A stretch of 64,000 nt of DNA from Gnetum montanum. Its lineage: Eukaryota; Streptophyta; Gnetopsida; Gnetales; Gnetaceae. The position numbers and the translations under genes are program-made. Positions 32,876-45,499 of this stretch are shown in pieces; the stretch's first letter is position 1, and every line of letters begins with the position of its first letter. The stretch spans positions 123,416 through 187,415 of the forward strand of contig MNCI01030854.1 in NCBI GenBank assembly GCA_015680685.1, written 5' to 3'. The notes beneath the pieces are model-generated. The model was not told the origin of the DNA. It saw nothing but the letters and a program-made list of their open reading frames with translations, and searched no databases.

Positions 32876-34719
32876 GGTGCAACCTTCATCATCTATAAAG
32901 TTGGTGTCTAAGTACCCAGCTGCTATAGTAACTTTGCCCTTTTGTCCAAGTTCCTTCTTCTTCTTTGCATCTCTGGCTCTATTGAGTGCTTATTCTACTT
33001 TCTCTTCCACAATCTTTAGTGCTTTTGTACATTGTTCATCTATTGAATTCCATATTTTCACTACTTGTGCTACCACATTAGTAATATATTTTTGAATTAG
33101 TAGCATCTCCTTCCTAATGAATTAATCCAAGGTTTCTTCCTCTTGGGTATCACACACCCATGCATCTTGTTTTCAAATTGATGGATCCCTATTGTATTCT
33201 TTAGTTGGGTCCCTTTTTTTGAGTTCTCCTTCTTCTTTTGGCACTTGATTGATGAGTCTTTAAATTTGATAGATGGTTAATTCTAATATTCTTCCTTGGG
33301 CATAAACCCCAAGGGTCTCTCTTTCTTTGCTTTTTAACCCATCTATGATGTACCTTAGTTGTTCCTTTGATGAAAACCCATGGCCTCGACATCTATGTAA
33401 CAGTGAATAATATCTACCCATTGTTGCATCAAGGGTCTTGTGAGTCCCTTGTTTCTAGTTCTGGATTCTCTTTCTTAGGTTTGAAACTCATGAATATGTT
33501 TGATATTTATCATTGAAAATTTCAAGCATGATGCTCCAACGTTTGATGGATTTAGGTTCCAATGACCTATACCACCTTTTCTCTTCCTTCATAACTATTC
33601 TAGGAAACAACTTTAATTTTTACCAATCACTCTTTATATTTTGAAGGGCACAGGCATCGTGGAATGCTTAAAGGTAATGCTAAGAATTAGCATTATAATC
33701 TCCTTCAAATTGGGGCATGTTATTCATATCTAGCTATTTGATTTGGCTATCTTGCACATGCCTAGTTGGTATGTGAATTTCTTCTTAAACATTGATCATG
33801 TTCTAGGTTTCCATAAGGGGGTCATCATCATGATCATGTTCATAATCTCTATAGAAATGATGACCCCTTCTATTCTCGTGCCTCTCTTGATCCTCTCTTC
33901 TCCCTCTATGTCTCCTTCTTTCATACTCCTCATCTTCTGAATTAGAATACCCTGAGTATTTGTCATGATGATCATGAGCTCTTCTCTTTTCCTTATCAAA
34001 ATCTTGGTACTTGAATTGTCTCCTCTCATAGTCCTTTGATGATCATGATGAAGCAAAGGAGGTAGCAAGAGAATGGTGTCGATTGGTTCTTCTTTCATGA
34101 CTCTTATGAATTTCCTTATAGGACTTAGCAGGATCCCTTGGCCTAGAGTCCCACTTGTATCTTGAGTTAGTAGCCTCCCCCTTGTGTGTCTCTACTACTG
34201 TAGAGTGAAGTTGGACTTTGATAGGTTCTTCTAGTCTAATGATAGGTGTTTTTTATGGCTCCTCATGGTTCTAGTGGAGTTCTTTCAAAATGAATTGATC
34301 AAGATTAAGCTCTTCTATGACAACAGATGTGTTGGCTTACTTCCTTTGGTATGAGCATGTTTAATTTCCATAGCAACATCCCTCTTTATCTACTCCCTTG
34401 TAGGTTCATAGGGTTTGGTCATGTGTTGAGTTACATAATACCCTTCTTAAATTTTGTCCAAGTGCATTTCTCTTAGAGTAGTTTGTAGCATGTTTAGTGT
34501 TGCACATTCGGGAGGTGGAACTATGTTGCCTTGCATATCTCTCCATCTCATTTGTCTATCTTGATGGAATATGAAGGTGAAGTTTGGATGGTATGGATTA
34601 GTGTTAGCATAAGTAATACATGTCTGCATTGGCATTCCCTAGTCTTCTTCATTAGCAATTCTATCACTACTCCTTCTTGTGTCCTTGGTAAGTGATGATT
34701 GATCATTATGTGAAGCCAT
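32876..34719 (-). pseudogene. Ath-A Gag, decayed, cut by Tat-1
   Basis: Gag of an Athila-like element, starting at ATG 34719 (MASHNDQSSLTKDTRRSS), 118 bases after the PBS. PNFTFIFHQDRQMRWRDMQG near 34600-34540 matches the Ath-B Gag N-terminus. In the frame that best matches Ath-B a charged Arg/His/Asp/Ser-rich region near 34090-33800 (for example RRRHRGRREDQERHENRRGH) precedes the conserved core, where similarity to Ath-B is spread over several frames down to 32876. At that point the Tat-1 LTR begins. Many stops; inactive. Confidence 0.65.
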
Positions 34720-34836
34720 GTTATCATTTTTTAACAATTTATGTTAAGTATGCTTTATATTAAGATTGTGAAGATTAGAGTTATATTTTGATACAACAAA
34801 CTTTGGAAAATTAATTACTTAGTACAACATTGACTT

Positions 34837-34856
34837 ATCCCCCGACAATGGTACCA
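34837..34856 (-). promoter_or_regulatory. Primer-binding site of Ath-A
   Basis: Minus strand TGGTACCATTGTCGGGGGAT, one base after the LTR. It resembles the tRNA-Asp-type PBS typical of Athila (TGGCGCCGTTGCCGGGGA) with C-to-T and G-to-A changes expected from methylated DNA. Confidence 0.7.
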
Positions 34857-34857
34857 A

Positions 34858-35704
34858 TGATGAGCAATGGAGTACCCAACACCCAACCATATGAAATACG
34901 AGTATTCACATGTAATCTTGGTTAAACTCCATAGATAAGGCAATGTGATTATACCAGTAATTAGTTAGTGTTAATGATGATTGTCTTCCCATGTGAGTTA
35001 GTAAAGTTGATGCATCTAGTTTAACTCACAATGAGGTATATGATATTGATGTTGTATTGGCCATTAAGCTCCTACTAATCATGAAGTGAAAGTAAAAGTT
35101 TCTAAATCTATGTAACAACAAAAAAAATCTAACTAGCTTATGTGATGAGTAGTTGATCCTAATCTTCTAGTCACACCTTGGACTTCGTGCAACTACTATT
35201 GGGATTACCATGTTCCTCACTACTGGGTGTACCAAGTGATAGTACTACTAGGTTACCAAGTAGTTACACTTATGTGCTTAAGATTAGTAGTACTCATTCC
35301 ACTTAATGACATTAAAAGTAAATTACAAGTAATCATAAAAATTAACTATGAAAACCGTAAACAATAAACTAATTGAAAATAGAATTAAAACTAAGTGTTG
35401 CTGCAATGATGTAGAGTAATCTTGGTCTTTATTTCTAGTCATGCAATGCATCCAAGTACATCACTCTCAAATAAAGATTTTGCTCAATTATAAAACATCA
35501 TACTATGGGCACACACTAATAAGTATTGAATTCAAGAAAATAAACTGAAAGAGTTCTATTACTAAGCTATCAAATCTACTACAGATCTATGCACCCAAGT
35601 GTTGTTTATATAGGTTGGCACACACTCCACAATATCATTTATATGATAACATATCTATGACATCATAACTATGATATTGTTGGCTTAAAATATTTGGAGT
35701 TATC
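34858..35704 (-). mobile_element. Ath-A 5' LTR
   Basis: About 850 bp, from TGATAACTCCAAATA at 35704 to CTCATCA at 34858 on the minus strand. A TATA box CTATATAAAC lies at 35613-35604. The U5 end (TGATGAGC..GAGGTACCC on plus) is shared with Ath-B and Ath-C. Confidence 0.75.
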
Positions 35705-36234
35705 AAATACATACCAACTATTAAAGCCTCATGAACATAAGTTCTAAGTGACCAATGTACAAGCCAAGTGAGGTGGTAATGGATAAGCTTGTATGGTCCA
35801 TAAAAGATTGGGTGGAGGACATGAACAACATTTAATGAATACAAACCTTATGATAAAAAATACAAAGTATTAAGATAGTAGAAAGGTAATACAATCATCT
35901 CAAAACTTTATAAAAAGACCATTTATCACAATGTTTCCCTAATGATATCCAACACTCCAAGGAATTTCTTCAAATTTAATTAATTTAGGATGGGAGTGTT
36001 TTGAATAAGGTAGGATACAATTAACATATAAAGATTGGTTGAAGCCATTCTTAGGCCTCTAAGAGATACCTTTAGACTTTAGTAAGAGTAAGCACTAACA
36101 AATAATACTAAGGATAATATCAGTAGGTTACAACAATGCATCCCTAGTAGGTGTCTTGCCCCTAGACCCCTCACAATTTGGTGCCAGGTTTAACAAAGAG
36201 GTACACAAGGATTTCAAGATTAGGCTACCTATGT
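35705..36234. other. Non-coding spacer between Ath-A and Tat-4
   Basis: No ORF. CACAATTTGGTGCCAGG near 36170 on the plus strand looks like an LTR end followed by a PBS, but the partner LTR could not be found. Probably a remnant of another element. Confidence 0.3.
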
Positions 36235-37920
36235 ATTTTTGAAGTTTTTCATTGCACCCTTAAAGACAGCCAACAAGTGGGCCTCTGTGATGGGCTCACG
36301 GATTTTGTTAAGGGTTGCGCTCGAATGTTGAATGACCTTTTGAACTAGCTCTAAAGGGTCTTACTTCACACTCATTAGTTGATCCAGTGTGGTTTCTAGC
36401 TTCAAGTTGTACTTGAAGTGTGTCATGAATTGGGTCAATAGCTCTTCCAAGGTTGAAATGGATGAGCGTGGTAATTCATGGTACCAATCTAAAGCTTTCC
36501 TGGCTAGGGACATAGCAAAGACGTGAATGATCATGTGTGGCCATTGTTGCAATAGCAATGACTTAGACCTGAAAGTGACTAGGTGCGCATTGGGATCCCC
36601 CTCCCCATCATACTTCATGAAGTGTGGGAGAGACATCCCCAGAGGTAACGTCAAAGCAAGGATTGCAGGGTTGACGAGGTTGTCTTGGTAAAAGTCCATG
36701 ACTTGTACTATGTCAGACCCAGTAGCTTTGAGGCATTTTATCTCCTCAGTAAGGATCTAGATGAGCTGAAACGCTTAGTCCAGACTCGACAATGTTGTAG
36801 ATGGTTGGGGTGTTGTGGAGACAGCTCCCACTTGTGGCATGGTAGGAGTGGCAATGTGACCCATCGACGGTACCATTGGGATGATTCTCATGAGCGATGC
36901 AACTTGTGTTGTCCACCACCTGATAGGAGGTGTTGTTAGGACAGCAACCGCAGGTTGGGATGTCGGATGGACTGCTTGTGTCACCGACAGCATAGACCAT
37001 AGCCCTGTGTTGGGTTGCATCATCTGTGAGGCTTGGTGTATTTGAGAGTGCACATAGTGAGACATCTGCAATGGTTGTAGCATAGGCGAAGAAGCAACTG
37101 GGGTCCACCATGTGGACGGGCCGGGGCCTACCACAATGGGTGGAATTGATGCAAATGTAGGAATAGAAGTAGAAGAAGGAGATGTGTATGTTTACAAAGT
37201 TGGTATTGTATGCACATGTGGCAGGGTAGCCGTAATTGGTGTATGCTACCTTGTGGGGATTGCCTATTGGACAGTTTGCAATGGGGTAGTAGCTGCAAAT
37301 GAAATAGGAGAAATAGGTAAGAGCAGGTGTTGAAATGTCATGGGGTTTGTGTGGCTACCCATAGCAGCTATAACTATGGGTTGCAGAAGCGTAGGCCTAA
37401 TCACAAAGGGAGTGGAAACAGACCATGGCTTGGCCCAGAAGGATTAGGTAGAAGGGACAAGAGCGGGGTCAGTTGGATCTCCCTCGTCCGATTGGGAATC
37501 AAGTTCTTCTTGTCCATCTTAGAAAGCATCATCTTGGTTGGACACTGTATCTTGTTACTCCCTAAGCCTAGCTAGCTGGATTTGTTTGTCTAATGCTTGC
37601 GTTAAAGGTAAACAAATGCCCAGGGTGGGAACGAATTCTTTCCCATTGGAGTAAGCGAACTTGAAGCTACGTTTTTCCTTGAGTTTGTGTAAATCCAAGG
37701 GCAGATTTTCCTACACCTTTGCATAGAGGAAACTGTAATGCTCATGTTGCTGGGTTAATTTCTCAGGCCCTCGATTTTGGATTCTAAGAGATCGATGATT
37801 TTCTTGCATTAGATTTAGCAGTTTTCTGGCACCAGTAGTGCCTTGAACCATAATGGGAGCTTCAACATTGAAGGGAACTTTCACGTTGAAAGCATTGGTA
37901 GAAATAGTTGCAAACGCCAT
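36235..37920 (-). pseudogene. Tat-4 Gag
   Basis: Gag of a fourth Tat-lineage element, starting at ATG 37920 (MAFATISTNAFNVKV). An N-terminal block (GPEKLTQQHEHYSFLYAKV, then FKFAYSNGKEFVPTL) corresponds to the FICVKL..GGQEFIPSLYDI region of Tat-1. A long Thr/Pro/Gln-rich stretch follows. The retrotransposon-gag core at 36699-36361 reads MDFYQDNLVNPAILALTLPL, GEGDPNAHLVTF, LDWYHELP and FMTHFKYNLKLETTLDQL. Three or more stops are present. The element breaks off near 36235, so the Cys/His cluster and protease are missing. Confidence 0.75.
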
Positions 37921-38024
37921 TGTTAAGTAAGTAGTTATGCAGGTAGCTATGCAGAAACGAGCAAGGAAACCATGAAACAACAAAAAAGAAGGCTTTATGT
38001 CTTGTCGGATTCCCAAGGAACCAT

Positions 38025-39621
38025 CAAGGTGACCGATCTATACCACATAAGGGTTGTTTGAAAGGTCAAAGACATTTGGAAGTGGTTGCCCAATTTCCAC
38101 TAGTCAATCCAAAAATTCTTCATGTTGTGCTGCATTAAGTCTATCATTCTAAGTCCCTACAAACATCTACACATCTCCAAGCCCATGTACATCTAGTACA
38201 AGCATCACAAATGCATTGAGAGCTGTGGTGATCATGTTAGCAACGACTTCTGCTGTGACTTCTTGTCCTTGGTGTTGCATTACTAGGATAGTTGCCCCCT
38301 CACCTTCCTCCAAGCACACCGAGAAAGTAGTGGCATTTTTTGAAATTTCTATAAATAATTGTTAAGTCATTGACATTGTTCCTTCTTGACCACTAGGGTC
38401 TATTCTCATGGGCACTTGTGTTCACACAGCTGATAGCATCGACCCTACCCTCTCCAGCAAGCTCACAAATTAAGCCACTTGTTCTAGATGGCTTAAGGTA
38501 GGGTGATACAAAGAAGGGTCTCCACCACCACTAGTTCTTGCTTGTTGCTCTTGTTGGTGTAGGAGTGACTATCAAATCTCACATATGTGCTCTGCAACCA
38601 TGCATGAGTCTAACCCTATTGCTTGTGTAGGCGTTGGAGGTGGTTGTTGCTCTTCCTCCATTCTTGTTGTGGTAGGTGTTTTATCTTTTATCATTTCCTG
38701 CCATGAGGAAATTTGGCTATGATGAAGTATGTCATTGGCGTATCATGTTATCCCTACCTGTTTGTACAATTTTCTGATCAGGTAGGGAAAGGGCAAAGCT
38801 TGCCTTCCACATTCATTTTCTGTGAATCATTTCTCAATTTCCAAGAAGAGTAACTGTGGAAGATTGATAGGTAATTTCCCACTTAAAGTAGCATATGCAC
38901 AAGTAGAGAAGGCAATGATTTTTTTGGGTCTTACTATTGGATTTAAGTGGTAAGACATAATTTTGGAGTAAACTCTTTTTTGGTGGTCAATGTGTCAAAA
39001 TCCTTATGGTCTACCCCATAGCATCACCTGATCCACTCCACTTTCACCTTGGGGTCTGCTTGTTTTGAAATTTTTACCACATTAGCCCTAGTCTTAGGTA
39101 ACTCAAGAGCTTGTGCGATTGATTGCCTTTGTAAAGTAAGACACATGGATGTCTTTGATTCTTACAGATGACCCTGACTACTGATTTATCCAAAAGAAAT
39201 AGGTTTCCTTAAGATACCACTCACCACTAGATGTGATGATTGGCCACATGGGAGAATTTTGTAGCTGAGTTCTGACTTCTTCTAGTGCACTTTTTAGGAA
39301 TGGTCTAAAGTTTAATTCTTGAAGGACCATTCATTGTAGCTCTTTCAGCTTAATAACATCAAGGCAGGCCCTGGTCAAAGTGACCTTAAGCCATGGCTCT
39401 CTTGCTAGAGTCTCATCCCCATGTGATTGTTTTGTGGGGGCCTCTTTTCTAGGAATCAGATGAATAGATTCCATGTCAGGTTCCTTGTAAAGAGGGCCAG
39501 TTACATGTGAGCCCTCTACATGCTCCTGAGGTTGCATGCCTCATTCCCTTCTAGTTCTAGGTTGCTTGTCCCAAGGTTGTGATGGTCCTTTCTCCCTTGG
39601 ATGCCTTGGTTTTGGTGCCAT
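38025..39621 (-). pseudogene. Extra ORF upstream of Tat-4 Gag
   Basis: A decayed coding stretch on the same strand as and immediately 5' of Tat-4 gag. It starts at ATG 39621 (MAPKPRHPREKGPSQPW). Recognisable coding-like blocks are PWLKVTLTRACLDVIKLKEL near 39390, NFRPFLKSALEEVRTQL near 39300, SGEWYLKETYFFW near 39210 and KDIHVSYFTKAINR near 39150; further frames with many Gln/Glu residues continue to about 38030. Stops and frameshifts are frequent. An ORF of unknown function upstream of gag is a hallmark of Ogre-type Tat elements, so it may be that ORF1; no named domain is recognised. Confidence 0.5.
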
Positions 39622-39639
39622 CTACAATCATAGCATAAG

Positions 39640-41690
39640 CACAAATTAAAATGTGTGCATGTTACCCAAAATGACATTACTATACCTTCTCATGATGGCT
39701 TGGCTATGATAGTGACACGTGCATCCTGTTTGATCTAAGGTGGTGTATGTAAATCGTTACACATGGCTTCCCAGAGTGTAGTTGAAAGGTTAAAAAAATA
39801 ATGAATTAAAGCTAATTATTTGATTAACCCTAAGAGGTGTTAAGTCTTTGATGCGTTAAGTCTTGGATTAGCCATATTATCACAACATATAGAATCATGG
39901 ACCCCCACAACACAGATCATACCTCCAGTAGGAAAAGGGTGAAGGAACGATTGGATGCGGACAAATGATAGGAAGGTTATGTGCTCGAGAAGGAGATTGG
40001 ACACAGAAAACTCAAAAAAATCCCCTAGTGTTATGAGAAAATGAACAAAATTCAAAGGCATGACATGCCTATCTATAGTAGTTTTATTGCTACATCAATG
40101 GGGCCACGTAAATAGGGTTGAATAAACACAAGTGGCTACATATATAGGGTAGTGTCGATGTAGCCATTCAGCTATGTTGACCACCATTAACTGATGAATT
40201 AAAGGCTAAAATCTAAAAATTTTAGCATAAAACTCAAGTCATTCAAGAGCTTAGAGACTCGAGAACAACATGAAACAAAGAGGAACGGATGCTGATTGCA
40301 AAAGAAGAGTCAAATTTAGGAGAACATCATAATATGGAGCTTGGGCGATGGAGAGCCTCATGATGGATAGCTTAGAAATGGTCACTGTATTACATCAAAG
40401 GAGTAAGAGATTAATAAGTGAAACCAAAGGATATGAAAGTGGTTCCTCCCCATAGAAGGCTCCAACCTTGTTTGCGCTTGCACATCTTCAACCTAGGAGT
40501 CCGTGGGCCCCATAGTTAATTAATGGTCACCGAGGATTAATATGCATATCTCTGAGAACTAACCAAAGGATTTACAAGTACCAAAAAACCAAGATACATG
40601 ATCAAAACATGGAACTGGTAGTGATGTGAGTAACGGAGAGTAGCTGGTGGTGAGGGAAGAGTGTGTGGAATGGAGTTCCGAGGTTAAGATTGATAAAGTC
40701 CCTTTGTGAAGCATGTGGTTAAGTGACCTGATAAGAATTCATGCTAAGTTTGGATCAAGATCAACCATTTCTAGTGATGTCATAGTGATGGACTAATACC
40801 AATCCACCCACTCAAGACATACACATACCCTCAAAGAGCAAATCCCATTCCTTATAGAAAAGAAAAGGGAAGCAAGAAGTAAGGAAGGACCTGAGTTAGA
40901 GGGGACCTTCCCCATAATCAGTGCTTGTAGCTCGTTATTTGATCCCAGGGGTGTGCTTTGAATTTCCATTCTTGTTGGTTTTTTCCTTTTTTGTTTTTTT
41001 TTCTTTTTGTGAATGGAAACCACACCATGCAAGGACATGTTAGGTTCCTGTGATATGTCGATATGGAATGAGGAGGAATCCCTGAGGACAAAAATGCATG
41101 AGTGATCGTGGGATGATACGTAGTCCACAACATCCTCTTGAAGTCACACCCTGTTCCTTAACACTTGGATCTTTCCCAAGTCCAAAATCCACCAAGGCCA
41201 AAGATTTATTGAAGTTGATTAATGGAAAAGGGACTATACTTCTCTTGATCCCAGGACACCATAGAAAAGTGTGAGTGGTTAGGTATCATGGACTCACTAC
41301 TTATTTCATAAAAGAAAGTGTAACTTAGTTTCCTAAAACCAAAATGCTAAGGTAAGAACTAGATATAATAGGCAAATCATAATAAGCAAACCCCCATTGG
41401 GAGCAACCATCACATCATCACATCCTATGGTAATAAGATGGCTTTATTAGCAAAAATGCATAGAGGAAAATAAAATAAAATAGAATAAAACAACTAAAGG
41501 TGAAATATATTTATATATAAGAAAGAGAAAGAGTACGTAAGAAATGTTAAACATATGAACGATGGTGTAAAACAAAAATTTATAAAACAAAAAATATAGA
41601 AAAGACCTGAGAAGCCAGAACAACTATTTTAGCATGGGTAGCAATCTCCCCCATGACTAAGCTTGGAGGAGGAGATTCGAAAGATGGAAT
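39640..41690 (-). other. 3' region of Ath-B and flanking DNA
   Basis: No ORF of note. 40930-41040 (CCCAGGGGTGTGCTTTGAAT, a T-rich tract, then GGAAACCACACCATGCAA) matches the Ath-C 3' region at 60060-60140, so Ath-B non-coding sequence extends at least this far. The Ath-B 3' LTR was not found; the boundary with Tat-4 lies somewhere between about 39640 and 40790. Confidence 0.5.
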
Positions 41691-41694
41691 GTGG

Positions 41695-42960
41695 TCAACC
41701 ACTTGGCGAAGTGGTAGCAACATTGGTTTGGTGTAGTTCATGGAAGGGTTTTAATTGTTGCATGTTGACCAAATGCATTTTTTTTGGGTCTTCAGGTTTA
41801 TGTATGAGTAGGGCCCTAGATGGAAAGGTCTCAAATATAGTGTTTGAAACTTGGTCTATTGCAACACATGTGTGGCGTTCCAAAAAAGAACCTTATCTTC
41901 ACGTTGAAATGCTACCTTTCAAATCCTAAGGTCATGATGATGTTTTTTATATGCCTTATGCACCTCATTTGATGATAAGACTACTAATCGATTCTCATCT
42001 AGCACATTTAAGTTGAGGAGCCATTCTCGTTGTGTTAGGGGTAAGTCAAGACCTAAGTCACTTGTAGTGGATAGTGTTCAAAGTTATGCCTAGATTAGGA
42101 GTGATGGTAGTTTCCCGTACACCAACTCATAAGGGGAGTAGATTATATGAAGTTTCTAGGTTGAGCAAAAGGCCCAGAGGACATCATTAAGTTTTGTGCT
42201 CCAATCCCTCCTATATTTGCTAATTGTCCTAGTTAGGATCCTTGTAATCTCTCGATTTGTGACTTTGGCTTTCCCATTGGCTTGGGGTGATAGGGTGTTA
42301 TTAGTTTATGTTTAACTCCTAAAAGCTGCATGAATTTACAAAAATTAGCACCTATGAAGTTAGTGCCATTATCTAAAATGAGTGCACATGGCATCCCAAA
42401 CCTGCTCACGATTTGTTGTTGAACAAACCGCATGGTCATGGTTGAGGAATAGTCAATGATGGTTGCCACCTCTACCCACTTCATACAATAGTCCATTTCA
42501 ACAATAATGTACACTTTCTCATTTGACATGGGTGCAATGGGGCCCATGAAGTTAATGTCCCAAATGTCGAATGGCTCTAGTGGCTAAATCCACTATTGAG
42601 GTTCCTCCATCCTTGGCATAATCCCACCATCACTTTGACATCTATCACAGGAGTGGATGAACCATTAAGCATCTCTAAAGAGTATAGGCTAGTAGTATCC
42701 TATGAGCTAGATCTTAATGGCCATGCACCTTCCTGCATAATGGCCCCCACAAGGGCCCTCATGAGCATCCTAGAGGACACACAGTTCATCTACATCAAGG
42801 ACGTACCATTGAACCAAGCCATCTGCACATACCTTGTAAAGGTTTCCATTGATTTCCATGAAGTGTTTGGCTCTATGAAGAAACCATTATTTCTTCCGAT
42901 GATCCAACTCCTTTGGTAGCTCTTGTGTAAGAAGATAGGTAAGGATGTTGCCAAACCAAT
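41695..42960 (-). pseudogene. Ath-B integrase
   Basis: Ty3/gypsy integrase, decayed. The zinc-binding linker reads HEGPCGGHYAGRCMAIKI near 42770. The core has DINFMGPIAPMSNEKVYIIV near 42560 (the usual IDF Asp is Asn), LILDNGTNFIGANF near 42390 and a degraded third-residue region HPKPMGKPKSQIERL near 42280, where the usual Glu is not evident. The C-terminal domain ends PEDPKKMHLVNMQQLKPFHE near 41740. With two catalytic positions changed and stops present, it is inactive. Confidence 0.8.
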
Positions 42961-43009
42961 TTGATTTTGTGTGTACTACCTTCACAATTGCTCTAGCAAA
43001 GAGAAGTTC

Positions 43010-44520
43010 ATCTAGAAAATGGTTAGAGAGTGGGCTCTCCTACTCCGTGCTATCCCATCAAAACTGAGACAAGTGATCAGCAATCACATTCTAAGTTTCC
43101 TTTTTGTTTATCATAGTAAGATCGAATTCTTGAAGGTCACGAGCCACCATATGACATGGGGCTCATCGTTAATTTTTTCATAAGGAGCCAGATGGCACTA
43201 TGATTGGTATGCATAAACATCTTGTATCCGAGCACATAGTATTGGAAATTTTCCAAGGCAAACACCACTACCATTAATTCCTTTTCGATGGTGGTGTAAT
43301 TTAGCTAAGCACCCACAATACTTCAGCTTGCACAATGGATGTAATATGGATGCTTCTAGTCATCCAACTGTGTAAGCAAAGCTCCCAATGCATAGTTAGA
43401 TACATCCATCATGATGTGAAATGGTTTGAACTAATTCGGGGCTCGTAGAATTGGAGTCTATGTGATTTTTTGCTTCAATGTTTGGAATGCAGATTCACAT
43501 TTCCTAGTATAGACAAATGGGGCATCTTTCTTGGTCAACTCCACCAATGGCTTGGTGATCTTTGAGAAGTTCTCAATGAAGTGTCGATAGTAGCCAGTGT
43601 GTCCAGGGAATGACCAAAAATCCCTTATAGTTCCCGGATGACTCGTAATTCCTTGGATAACCCTAATTTTCTTAGGATCCACTCTAATCCCTTCTTGTGA
43701 AATTCAATGCCCCAAAATAATGCCTTCTTGGACCATTAGGTGGCTCTTTTGCTATTTGAGCTGTAAGTTAGTTTCTACACATCACTTCAAAACTTGCTAA
43801 AGGTAGTCTAAGGCTTGCTCAAATGTTGCTCCATAGGTGGAGAAGTCATCCATAAAAACTTCTACACCAGTTTTGATTTGCTGCTGGAAGATGCTAAGGA
43901 CAAGGTGTTGAAAGGTTACAGGCACATTACACAAGCCAAAGGGCATCTTCCTATATGCAAAAGTTCCCCAGGAACTCATAAATGTTTTCTTGGCCTAGTC
44001 CTCTAGCACAATCTAGATTTGGTTATAGCCACTGTAACCATCCAAGAAGTTGTAGTAGCAATGGCCTGAAATGGTATCCAACACCTAGTCCACAAATGGA
44101 AGTGAAAAATGATCCTTAAAGGTTGTCATATTTAGTAATGAAAAATTGATATAGACTCTACATTTTCCATCCTTTTTTGGCACAATAATGAGTGGGTTGA
44201 CCCATTCGCTAACCACAATGGGGTAGATCAATCCTACCTTCAGCAATTTCTCAATTTCATCCTTGATGATATGTTTAAGTTTGGGATTCAATCATCTTTG
44301 CGGTTGTCATCATGGCTTCATGGAAGGATCGATATAGATTCGATGTTGGCATACCCTAGCATCAATCCCTATTAACTTAGGATATGACCATGCAAAGTTA
44401 GTCAACCACTTATTCACCATCCTTAGAAACTTCTTTCTTTGCTCTAAAACAAGAGTGGAATTGATTATTACCAACTTACCATTCTGCAAAAATGCATATT
44501 CCAAATTGATTGGTAAGGAT
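43010..44520 (-). pseudogene. Ath-B reverse transcriptase and RNase H
   Basis: Decayed RT-RNase H. Visible blocks are WSYPKLIGIDARVCQHRIYI near 44380, LLKVGLIYPIVVSEWVNPLI near 44230, KCRVYINFSLLNMTTFKDHF near 44150, WGTFAYRKMPFGLCNVPVTF near 43960 and the catalytic VEVFMDDFSTYG near 43850. The thumb follows (KKIRVIQGITSHPG, FSGHTGYYRHFIENFSK near 43680-43550) and RNase H remains to about 43010 with stops. The FMDDF form and the GLCN..TFQ context are typical of Athila rather than Tat (YVDD, GLKNA). Confidence 0.82.
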
Positions 44521-44734
44521 TGTAGTTTTAAGGGCTTCTATTTAAAGCTTTTAGGAATCTGTAGCTGTCCCCAATCAGTAGCATCATTAGTAGTGGAAAG
44601 TTGTTGATGGACTTATTCTAGTTTGTTTATGCTTCCCATATAGGTACATACAAGGCTCTTAGATGATTCCATGCATAGGGTGCTACTATTAGAGTCATTG
44701 ATTAGCCACTAGGTGTCTTCCTAGTTAGTGGCTA

Positions 44735-45494
44735 CTATGTATAGGAATCATTGAATTTGTGATTTGATGGCACAAGAACCACATGCTTGAATGGATGTTT
44801 GCTTAACAGACTAGAGTTTCTGCACACATTTGCACCTGGAGTCACTATACACGATGCATGGAACACAATTCCTCTCGATCTTCCCAAAAGGATTTTCCTT
44901 GAAAATTCCAAGGAAGAGATCTTGAAGTCCCAAACGTGCATTTATCGTGTTGAGCCATGCTCTTCCCATTATAATCAAGAAGTTCCCCTTACAATTATTA
45001 ACATGGATCAAATCAACAAGGTAGGACCACCCACAAATGATGGTCACAATATCTTCTACCAATCTCAAGGGAACAGTAATGGATTGGTCTACCAACTCAA
45101 GCCAAATGTTGCTTTTTTTCAATGGAGGCAGGTTCCAAGTCTTATACATATCATGTGAAATCAAGTTGACACCTAACCCTAAATTCAAAAGATCTTTGCA
45201 TGGCTTATTCCCTACTACCTGAAGGTATATGAGGGGGCTTCTTAGATCAGCCAATTTCCAAGGGAGATGATCCACCTTGGTCTAGTCCATCACAACATGT
45301 GTTAACATGATAGTTTGCACTTTGGAATGTGTTTGGTTTGAAGGTTGCTCAAAGGATTGAGTGTCAAAGGTAGTTGGAGATACAAGGGCATTGGCCACAA
45401 GTGAGTGTAAGGGTGTGTTTAGGTTATTAAGACAAAAAAAGGAACATTTCAATGGTTTTAATTCTAACTTGTTCAATTGAGAAGCTGGTTGCAA
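44735..45494 (-). pseudogene. Ath-B protease region
   Basis: Aspartic protease. On the minus strand LLNLGLGVNLISHDMYKTWN near 45190 corresponds to the Athila active site (DLGASVNL); the catalytic Asp is Asn here. LELVDQSITVPLRLVEDI and FLIIMGRAWLNTINARLGL near 45110-44950 complete the fold, the latter equivalent to the usual LGRPFL/AWL motif. Loss of the catalytic Asp makes it inactive even apart from the stops. Confidence 0.75.
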
Positions 45495-45499
45495 ATTGA

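Noticed and set aside
36165-36190. LTR-end/PBS-like CACAATTTGGTGCCAGG on the plus strand
   Set aside because: No matching second LTR, gag or polypurine tract could be linked to it, so it is noted but not annotated as an element.
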